Positions 1 through 8,600 of a DNA stretch of 11,313 nucleotides are shown piece after piece. A program made the position numbers and the translations under genes. A model generated the notes under the pieces. It had not been told where the DNA came from and made no database searches. It was given only the letters and a program-made list of their open reading frames with translations. Source of the stretch: Stephanodiscus triporus (taxonomy: Eukaryota > Bacillariophyta > Thalassiosirophyceae > Thalassiosirales > Thalassiosiraceae); assembly GCA_036939755.1 (NCBI GenBank), contig JALLAZ010000917.1, positions 1 through 11,313 of the forward strand, given 5' to 3'. Numbering within the stretch: the stretch's first letter is position 1; every line of letters starts with the position of its first letter.

Positions 1-1042
1 ACACGGGACCAAAAAGGGTGCAGATCCCATTCGGGAGAAAGACTGTCTCAACCTTTATCCCATGCGCCTTGATATAGCCCGTGTAAAAGGCTTGTTGGGC
101 ATCTGCATACTCTACCCTCCGAGCGGCTCCCTCGTAGTCCCCGCGTGGCCCAGAAAAGGGGGTGGAGATGCGATCGATGGAATCATCGATGAAGGAAAAG
201 ATGTCCCATGGCAAAAAGTTAATGCCAGGGACGATAGTCATCGTCCCATCGACGAGCTCACGAAGGTGGTCGCGCTGAACGTATTCTTCAATTGCCCTGT
301 GAAACCGCGGAAAATCACCAATGAAGCGCGTCAGGCCCTGATGCCCGACGATATTCTTATACCTCTCGTCGAGGTATCGCAGCATCCAGGGGTACCCATA
401 CGTCCAGCGGTTGTAATCCCCGCCAAAATAGGTATCCACGAGCATGATGTTGGTCAGGCCGGTGGCAAGCTTGGTGAGGGTGAAGAGGAACAACTCCTCT
501 GGATCGATACGGTAGTTGGTGTGGCCCGTGAAGATAGCGATCGTTGTTCCCACCCCCCCCGCAAACGCAGCCAGGCCAAAATGAGCATAGAGTTGACGAA
601 GCTGACTTTGCTTGAAGTGTGTCATCTTCAGCGCCTGGATGTCACTGAGGTCAGCAAGCCGCAGGTTCTTCGAGCGGGAGTACTGCTGCGGCAATTCCTC
701 TTCGTGGAGGGGGATATCGTAGAGCAGAGCATCGGCGATGTGCGCTGCTCGCAACAGGCCAATAAAGGCAACGAGGGTGACCGACACGGAGTCGAATGCC
801 GCGTCGAGGACGGCCAGATCGGCTTGGGCGGTCACCACAGTCCCAGCGGCAACGATAAGCGCGCGGAGCTGGTTGAGGGACATACAAAACTGTGATGTCG
901 TGGCCATCACAGTCTGGATCGTCCTCATTTGGCAAACCTCACGAGAGCTAGAATGGAGCCAGCGCTCGTTTGGCGTCGCTTGGCGCTTGGACTTACGGCG
1001 ACGACAGCCCGTCAAGGCGCGACGCTTTGGAGCTCGAGGCAT
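1..1042 (-). CDS. PIF/Harbinger-like DDE transposase, 3' end missing (runs off window)
   Basis: An uninterrupted minus-strand frame opens at an ATG at 1042-1040 (context ccaccaccATGcc) and is still open at base 1: 347 codons are visible with no stop. The N-terminus is strongly basic (RRRKSKR near residues 14-20), suiting DNA binding or nuclear import. Residues about 175-260 (RIDPEELFLFTLTKLATG, then FGGDYNRWTYGYPWMLRYL) resemble the helical region that precedes the catalytic core in PIF/Harbinger-type transposases. FIDDSIDRISTPF (284-296) fits the strand carrying the first catalytic aspartate (about D286). LPNGICTLFGPV (336-347) is the start of the next conserved block. The second and third acidic residues would lie beyond the left edge, so activity cannot be judged. 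Whether it is an active element, a decayed copy or a domesticated gene is open. Family assignment is from memory of diatom Harbinger-like proteins and is fairly secure; the start codon is less so. Confidence 0.72.
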   Translation of the reverse strand, partial: MPRAPKRRALTGCRRRKSKRQATPNERWLHSSSREVCQMRTIQTVMATTSQFCMSLNQLRALIVAAGTVVTAQADLAVLDAAFDSVSVTLVAFIGLLRAAHIADALLYDIPLHEEELPQQYSRSKNLRLADLSDIQALKMTHFKQSQLRQLYAHFGLAAFAGGVGTTIAIFTGHTNYRIDPEELFLFTLTKLATGLTNIMLVDTYFGGDYNRWTYGYPWMLRYLDERYKNIVGHQGLTRFIGDFPRFHRAIEEYVQRDHLRELVDGTMTIVPGINFLPWDIFSFIDDSIDRISTPFSGPRGDYEGAARRVEYADAQQAFYTGYIKAHGIKVETVFLPNGICTLFGPV

Positions 1043-1392
1043 GGTGGTGGTAAGGAGAGGTCCGGAACTGAGTTGGAGTGAGGCGGGAGTTGGGAGAGAG
1101 CGAGCGCAGCTCTTTCAGTTCCGCGCGCTGAAAAAAAACAGGGCGATCCTAAGACCACAAACCCAACTAAGCTACCCGTCTCAAAATAAAAGCTGCGCAA
1201 ATCAATGTGACAGCAATTCACAGCTAAAATCTGAGCGAAAAAAAACGCAGCGAATTTCGTTTTAAGACCACTCCACTAGATACCATAGAGTACGATAGAT
1301 ATTTAGGTTTAGGTTCCTATCGATTGACCATGAAAGAGCGATAGATACAACCTAACTCAGGCTCGCGGCTGGCTGGCGGCGCCTTTGACATC
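1043..1392. promoter_or_regulatory. Divergent intergenic promoter region (transposase / hydrolase)
   Basis: These 350 bases separate the divergent starts of the transposase (1042, minus) and the hydrolase (1393, plus) and should hold both 5' leaders and promoters. The half near the transposase is purine-rich and GC-rich. The middle has A-runs (1132-1139 and about 1239-1247). The half near the hydrolase is AT-richer and contains ATAGAGTACGATAG (1285-1298), a motif also found upstream of the golgin, plus two copies of CGATAGATA and an imperfect inverted repeat. I see no convincing coding frame and no RNA gene. Transcription starts cannot be placed. Confidence 0.5.
1309..1355. repeat. Imperfect inverted repeat with TTAGGTT / AACCTAA arms
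   Basis: The left arm TTAGGTTCCTATCG (1309-1322) pairs imperfectly with the right arm CGATAGATACAACCTAA (1339-1355) around a 16-base loop. The outer 7 bases and inner 5 bases match and the middle bulges. The 9-mer CGATAGATA occurs directly at 1293-1301 and again at 1339-1347. It lies 38-84 bases upstream of the hydrolase ATG, so it could be an operator-like site, a 5'-leader hairpin or the remnant of a small transposon end. No flanking target duplication is evident. Confidence 0.4.
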
Positions 1393-2553
1393 ATGCTCTA
1401 CACCTGGGTGATATTCCTACTCGCTGATATTCTTCACAGTAGTGATGCATTCAAAGTACCATTTCCACCATCGGCTGCCGAGATCAGAGCAGCAGTCGTC
1501 GTCTCGTCGACGCCTGCTCCACTGCCGGTGACGACGCGCCAACTCTTATTGGGCAGCGGGACCAAAGCGGAGGTGGTTTCATGTTTGCCGCGATCTAAAC
1601 CCACGAGCGCTCAAAACCTTTTCGTCCAGATATTCGGCACAGCCTCGAAAAATCGCAAGAAATCCATGTTGTATGATAAGCCTGTTTTGGCCTTCTTACA
1701 CGGCTCATTCCACGCGAGCTGGTGTTGGCAGGAAAAATGGATGCCGCATTTTGCATCGTTGGGGTATCCCTGCGTAGCATTCAGCTTACAAGGCACGGGG
1801 GGCACACCTACAGTCGAGTATGGGGCCAAAACCGTCCGTATTGGAAGTCACGTGCGTGATCTCGATGCTTTCCTCAGGGGATTGTCGGATAATGACTCCA
1901 ATTGCCTGGGACTGGAACTTGGAGAGAACCCCCCAGTGTGTCTCATTGGGCATTCCTTTGGCGGACTCACAATAATGAAGTGGCTAGAGCAGTATTACTC
2001 CGAAGATGATGCGGACAATAATATCAAAAAAACCGGTATTAACCTCGCTGGGGTGTCACTTCTATGCAGTGTACCACCCAGTGGTAATGGGAAGATGACC
2101 ATGCGCTTCCTCTTGCGTAGCTTTCATGAAAGTTGGACGATCATAGCTGGATTTGTGTTGAAGAAGGCAATTACTGAAAAAAAAATATGCCGCGACTTAT
2201 TCTTCGGTGGCTCGGAGGCTAATGGTGTAACAGATGAAGATATCGCTCGATATCAGAGTTACTTCAAGCGAGACACAGCAGCTATTATTGACTTGAAAGA
2301 TTTGTCACGACAACTTCCTTCGGCGAAGATAGATAAGCAATCAGGTAAGGCTCCATTTGCCGATAAATTGCCATCCTCATTGGTTATTGCTGCTAGTGAC
2401 GATTTCATAGTGGACGAAGAGGGGTCAAGGGAGACTGCACGATTTTTCGGCTTGAATGAACCGCAATTCGTGGATTCGCCGCACGATGTTATGCTAGGTG
2501 ACAATTGGAAGAACGGGGCTGATGCTATTCTAGACTGGCTTCAGAGGCTGTAG
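1393..2553 (+). CDS. Alpha/beta hydrolase with predicted plastid presequence
   Basis: Intronless 386-aa protein of the alpha/beta hydrolase (Abhydrolase_6-like) superfamily. The core starts near residue 97: FLHGS (101-105) supplies the oxyanion-hole HG, SLQGTGGTP (131-139) sits where many relatives have a D-x-R-G-x-G loop, and GHSFGG (186-191) is the nucleophile elbow with Ser188. An acid at D336 or D337 (ASDDF) and His364 (SPHDVM) complete the triad, so it should be catalytically competent. The N-terminus (about 1-19) is a hydrophobic signal peptide, followed by DAFKVPFPP with Phe20 at the predicted +1 position, then a Ser/Thr/Ala-rich stretch to about residue 95. This matches the bipartite ASAF-type presequence of diatom plastid proteins. 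The core recalls plant plastid hydrolases with a HGSxHAxWCW signature (from memory). Substrate unknown; lipid or pigment esters are possible but not shown. The start ATG is the one giving the intact signal peptide. The gene converges on the golgin gene, 129 bases apart. Confidence 0.88.
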   Translation: MLYTWVIFLLADILHSSDAFKVPFPPSAAEIRAAVVVSSTPAPLPVTTRQLLLGSGTKAEVVSCLPRSKPTSAQNLFVQIFGTASKNRKKSMLYDKPVLAFLHGSFHASWCWQEKWMPHFASLGYPCVAFSLQGTGGTPTVEYGAKTVRIGSHVRDLDAFLRGLSDNDSNCLGLELGENPPVCLIGHSFGGLTIMKWLEQYYSEDDADNNIKKTGINLAGVSLLCSVPPSGNGKMTMRFLLRSFHESWTIIAGFVLKKAITEKKICRDLFFGGSEANGVTDEDIARYQSYFKRDTAAIIDLKDLSRQLPSAKIDKQSGKAPFADKLPSSLVIAASDDFIVDEEGSRETARFFGLNEPQFVDSPHDVMLGDNWKNGADAILDWLQRL

Positions 2554-2682
2554 CTGGCAATTGCCCTCAGAGAAAAAGGATTTTAAGGTGGGTATGAATA
2601 TGCAAATAAGTAGTCACAATTAATATGCAGCCGTGGCTCAACACGATAAAGTATGTCGTTAATAATTGCTATCGATTTTTTT
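2554..2682. other. Convergent 3' intergenic region
   Basis: Only 129 bases lie between the hydrolase stop (TAG, 2551-2553) and the golgin stop (TAG on the minus strand, 2685-2683), so both 3' untranslated regions and polyadenylation sites must fit here or overlap. The stretch is AT-rich with no canonical AATAAA on either strand that I can see. No gene is evident. Confidence 0.6.
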
Positions 2683-5600
2683 CTAGAATTGGAGAGATGT
2701 ACTCTTTCTTGATGTGCTTTGAGATGGAGTTGTCCTGGAAATAGTAACCTCAGCCGAAGTCGGGAGCAAGGGAACAATCTGATGTGCCGGTATTGATGGA
2801 ATACGCGTTGATCGTTCTTCCAAGGGACCAGATATGTACGTTGGGAGGATTTCACCCCACCATGTTACCTTATCCTTTCCTTCTTCAATGGCTTTGTAGT
2901 CACTGGAATCAAATTGTAACAATGTCGCAAGAACAGGCAGGAGGGCTGTTCGCTCGCTAGATCCAGGAGGTTTTGCAAGATACTGCACAACAATGCTCTT
3001 CAGATAGTCCATGTTTACCCCTTCTCGTCTGTGGACACGGGCCAGCTGTTCAACCTGATCTTCTGCCCTCTCCACAGTGATCTCGGCGCTTGCAAGATCC
3101 CCATCGCCTTCCTCGAGCTTACGTGACAATTGCTCGATCATCGTGTCCCTAATTGCGATCTCTGCGACCGCAGCTGTATCTCTGTTGCTTTGGTGTGCCG
3201 CGAGCTCGAAAATACGCCTGTCACTCAAAGAACCCTTGTCGACTTCGTTTTGCAAATAATTGTTTGTCTTGCGTAATTCAGCACATTCGACCTCCTTTTC
3301 TTTAATCATCTTCTGTGCAGCAGCGCTCTTTTTCTTCATTTGATTCTGAAGGGAGTCAATCTGGGCCTTGAGAGTGTTGATCATTCTAGTCTTCTGAACA
3401 GAATCATTGTCAGTATTTTGTTGCAAGGCCGCGACTGATTCAGCAGCGTTGCTTTCGGCCTCTTTAAGAGCTCTCTCTGCAGACTCAAGCTCTCGTCTAG
3501 CTGATTCTATTTCCTCTCCTTTTTGACTCAAGTCATACGATGCTGCCTCTAGCTTTGCTCTTGCTTCACTCAGAGAGTCGTTCAAATCGGCAACCTGTTC
3601 TTCTAGCATGCCGACTAACGCAGTTCGCTGACCATGCTTCAGTTGATTTACATCTTGCTCTTGTTTAAGTTTAGCAAGTGCACTATTAGTTGTTGTTTGC
3701 TCGAGCTTCAAAGCATTATTTTCTTGACGGAGACTATTCAGTTCGGACTCGGCATTCTTGTACCTAGACAGCATCTTTGTTGATCGCTCGAGGGCTTCCT
3801 CAATATCCTTCTTGTCCTCGGCCAACATGGCAAGGTTGTTTGAAAGTGCATGTAGCTTGCCCGAAAGCTCTTCGTTCTTGTTTAAAACGGCATTCTTTTC
3901 AGACGATAGCTGTTTCAATTGTTCCTCCATCTTGGATTGTTGTTCAAGCATTTGATTCGCGGTCTTGTTCACAGAATTAGACGAGTCTTCGATTTCTTTT
4001 TTGAGAGCTTCCACTTGATCTAACAATGTCTTCTCCCTTGTGGTACAGTCCCGTAATGCATTACGCAACGATTCTCCACCAGACCGGTAAGATTCAACCT
4101 CTTTAGCCAGACTCTCATTGGCCTTATTCAACTTGGCCATATCATCTGCCATTCCCCTCAAACGTGATTCGCCCTCTTCTTTCATGGATTTGAATCTCCC
4201 TTCGTAGTGGGTCTTTAAGTCGTCTGCGTGCTTTGCCATCATCTTTTGTAGCTTTGCTTTGTTTGTGGCATTCTCTTGAACTTGCTCATCTGTCTTAGAT
4301 TTATATTCAGCATGGATTCCATCTATTAGAGATCTGTGATCCTCTCCTACTTTGGCAATTGCCTCCTCGTGATCTTTCTTCAACTGCGATATTGCAGCTA
4401 AGTGCTCTTCTGAAAGCTTCTTCATCATCTCATCCACACCTGTGGAAGCTGCAGTTTTCAACTCTTCTTCGTGCTCCATTTTTGCCTTTTCTAGACAAGA
4501 TCTCAAGTCTTGGACTTCCTTCATTGATCCCTCTAATGTCATTCGCAGAGACTCAGTCTCGGACTTGAGTGATGAAAGGGCTTCTCCACTTGCCTTTTCA
4601 GCTTCCACCAGAGTTTTTGCATGCTCCTCATTGATGGTCGCCATTTTGTCCACTGCTGCTTTCTTGATTTTGTTTGCCAACTGAAGTGCCTGTGCTGATT
4701 TCTTTTCAGAAATCATCAAATCTTCTTTGACTTTCTCCAACTCATTGTTTTTCTCCTCGATATCTTTCAACAATTTTTCATAAGAAATTTGCCGTTCACT
4801 GTCAATACCTTTCTGGAGTGACTTGAGTTGTTCCTCGTGAGAAGCTGTCATTTCTGCGATCTTGTCTTCTAGAGCACGAACCATGGCCACGTTGTCATTC
4901 TTTAATGATTGAATGTTTCCTTCCAAAGAGGACCTCTCAGATGCAAAACTTTTCGTCATTTTATCATACTCCCCTTGTAAAGTGCTATGCCGCGCTAAGA
5001 GGTTGGCAACCTCGGAAGTTAGTCTTTTGACTTCTGATTCATGTGTGGCATTTACTTCCTTCATTTTCTCTTCTGTTTTTTCTATGTGCTTCTTTTTTGC
5101 CGCCGCTATAAGCGAAGCTCTCTGATGTTCCATTTCTTTCTCGTGCTGCTGCTGAGCCTCGACTTGCATTCTTTCTAGCTCCTCCTTGTGCGTAGTTACT
5201 AATTTCTCGAGCTGTTCAGACTGGGAGGAATTGGTCATCGCCAGCATATCTGACTTCACTCTTTCTATTTGCAAGGAGTGCTGTTCGTTCATCTCGTCGA
5301 TGATACGTTGCACCTCAGCCTGGCATTGCTGCGCGTATTCAGCCTTCAAGTTGGCAATATCCGTGGCATGCGTCTGTGACAGCAGGAGTGCATTCTCTTC
5401 TAATGCTTGAGACGCAGCAGCCTCCATCTCATTCCGCTTACTATCCAACTCTTCCCTGTGTGATACTTCCAACCGTTTCATCTCTTCGTATGAATCGTTC
5501 AGTTGGTTGGTGACATGCTTGATCGCAGCCAATCGATCTTCTTCGGCAGCAGCTTGGACTCTCTTTATCTCTTCGGAGTTTGACAGGCGAAGCTCGTTTC

Positions 5601-8600
5601 TTAACTCCTCCAACTGCTGTGAATGCAGCGATGACAGCTCATGTGTATTCTGCTTCACAGCTCGGGATATTAATGCCTCGATTTCATTACGAACACCTGC
5701 AAGCTCGTTCTGGTGGCTGGTTGTCAGCTGTTCTAATTGCTCAGTCATGTCAGACTTAACCTTTTCCAACTCAGCTGCATGAAATACCTCCAGTTCGTTA
5801 GTGATGCGTCTAATTTCTTCTTCACGCTGCACTTCCGCTGCGGCCAGTAGGCGTTGGATTTCTTCGGAAGATGAAGATTGTAGATTATTTCTGAGGTCAT
5901 TCAACTCCTGAGCATGAGAAGCAGATAGTTGCTCGGTGTTATGCGCGATGGCTTGCAATACAGACGCCTCCATTTCATAGCGAACACGAGCAAGTTCGTC
6001 CTTATGACTAGCCACTAATTGCTCCAATCGTTCGCCCTGTGATGAGTTTGCAATATCGAGCATATCCGACTTGACTTTCTCTAATTCTGCCGCATGTGCA
6101 TCTTTCATCTCGCTCACAATGCGGCCAATCTCTGCAGCACTCTTCGCTTCGGCTGCAGCACGAAGACGCTGCATCTCTTCCGAAGCCGAGGACTGAAGCT
6201 GGTGTAGCTCCTCCGTTTTCTGTTCCACAGCTTGAACTACTGAAGCTTCCAATTCAGAACGTACTCGTGCAAGCTCTTCTCTGTGACTAGCCACAAGCTG
6301 CTCAAGCTGTTCGCTTTGAGAACTATTGACCATAGTCAACATTTCGGATTTGGCCTTCTCCAACTCTGCTCTGTGTAATTCATTCAGTTCATTCGTGGTT
6401 CGCTGAATGTCCACCACACGCTGCTCCTCTGCTGCAGCCTGAATGCGTTGTACCTCTTCAGAGGACATGAACTGAAGTTCCTCGCGTAATTCGTTCAACG
6501 CTACAGAATGCAATTTTGACATCTCTTGCAACTTTTTGTCCACTGCGTGGGACGCCGATTCCTCGCTTTCTAAGCGCACCCTAGCTAGCTCTTCAGCGTG
6601 TAATGCGGCCGTTTGCTCCACGATTTCTCGATCAACACTTCTTTGTCTGGTCTCTTCCAAAACTGCTTGGAGTGACCTCAATTCTGCCGCATGTGTTTCT
6701 TTCAGATCGATGGCGATTTTTCGTTGTTCCTCGACTTCAGACTGAAGACGATGAATCTCTTTCGACGCCGAGGCTTGAAGCTCATCTCTTAATATCTCCA
6801 GCTCTCGTAAATGCAATGACGAAAGCTCTATTGTTTTTTGCTTCACGGCTTGGGATACTGACGATTCCATTTCAGATCGTAAACGTGCCTCCTCTTCTTC
6901 ATGCAACGCCATTAATTGTTCGATTTGCTGTGATTGGGAGGATTTGCTCATCGCCATTAGATCTGATTTTACCAGTTCTAGTTGAGCTTCATGTTTTGCG
7001 TTCAGATCATTGGTTAGTACTTCCAATTGGGCGGCATGCGCGCGTTCTGCCTCGGCGACAAGTTCCCTCGTTAGTGCCTCGCGAAGCTGTTCCATTTCCA
7101 CAGCGTGGGCAGTGGCTATGCGCTCCTTGGCTTGTATTGATTCTTTTATTTGCGACTCGAACTCTTCACGAACCTCACCACGTACCCGTTCTAGTTCAGA
7201 CTCCAACCGGGCCGTCTCCTCGGATCGCATCTCATCTAAAGCAAATTGAGAATTAGACTTTATTTCCTCCAATACCGCCGAATGTTCCTCAACTAACCGT
7301 CTTTGTTGGTCCTCCATAGCAGCAGCATGCTGCTGGTCAATGACTGAAAGTTTATGTTCGAACGATAATTTGAGCTCAGCTGATGCTGATTCGACAGCCT
7401 CAATCTTGGCAGAAACGACTGCATCAGAGAGGCGTTCTTCCATCAGTGCGGTAGTTTCGGCACGAACCCTCTGAATTTCCTCTTCCAATTGCGCTTTGGC
7501 ATTGAGTTGCATTTCTTTCAAGTCTAGCGCTGACTTTTCTTTTTCCTTTTTCGCCTCACGTTCCAGTGCCTCTGCTACTTCACATTCGTGCTTTTGACTT
7601 AATTCCTGCTTGACTTTTTCCACCTCTTCCAGCAAGGAATTCTCCAACTCTTGGATTCGCATCTCCTTCTCTGCCAATATTTCAGCCGATACATCATTCG
7701 ATTTGTTTGTCAGCACTTCTTCCAATGCCCTTTTGGCTTCTTCTGCTGCATTTGCACTTGATGCCGCCTCTTCCTTGGCATTTCTCAACTCAGCTGCCAC
7801 TTTTTGTTTGAATGCATTGATTTTATCAATATGTTCCTTGAATTTTACCTTGAGACTATGATTTTCTTTCCTCAGCGTCGCAATCTCCTCATCCTTTTGT
7901 TGAATTTCCATCCCTTCATTACTGGCACTGCTATATGCAGGAGAAGTCGCAGCTGCTGCGGATGCTGCTACAGCTTTAATAGACTGAATCTCATCTTTCA
8001 AAGCCGCAATCTCTTCATCCTTTTCCTGCAACCGTTTACCATTCTCTTCAACTTTCTCCACTGCGCCCCCATCGAAATCGCCGTTGGACATAAACCCACC
8101 ATCCTTCTCAACATTCTTCAATGCTTCCTTCATATCTGCCTTTATCCGGCTAATATCCGCATCCTTCTCGGCCGTGACGGCCAAGCGAACTTTTTCCACC
8201 TCGGCCTGTGCCTTCATCGTGATAACCTTGTATTCGTTTTGAATGTGTTGCAGTGTCAATTGGTTACGTTCGTCAGCGGCCCTCCACGCGGTCTGCAGTA
8301 CCATAATTTCATCTGGGGTAATACCCTTCCCCTCACCACCCTCGCCTTGCGGCTGCTGTTGCTGTAACTTGGCCACCTTTTCGAAAGCTTCGGCGATCAC
8401 ACCCTCGTCCAGGATTTCATTTTTGAGAAGGTCCAATAATCGAGCCTTTTCCATCTCGGTAGCCTTTACCTTTTCGGAAAGTTGAACGCGACTCTGCGAC
8501 AGTGCCTTAACGCGCGCATTCATCTTCTTAAGTATTTCGAGCAGTTCCTCCTTGGAGACGTCATCGGGATTTCGGGTAGAGAGTGGTGTTTTTACCGTGA

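Noticed and set aside
62..895. Plus-strand frame of 277 codons
   Set aside because: It is antisense to the transposase frame, has no recognisable domain and an odd composition. The minus-strand frame over the same bases carries clear family motifs.
738..1265. Plus-strand frame of 175 codons
   Set aside because: Overlaps the transposase start and its promoter region. It is Arg/Ser-rich with no motif, and its first codon position reflects the antisense gene.
1303..1315. Telomere-like TTTAGGTTTAGG
   Set aside because: Only two units, inside a promoter region; too short to indicate a telomere or an interstitial telomeric array.
6603..7256. Plus-strand frame of 217 codons within the golgin
   Set aside because: Antisense shadow of repetitive coiled-coil coding sequence. 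Its Leu/Pro/Val-rich composition is what reversed Glu/Gln/Ala codons give.
7804..8367. Plus-strand frame of 187 codons within the golgin
   Set aside because: Antisense shadow of the same coiled-coil gene; the Leu/Phe/Ile-rich translation has no family resemblance.
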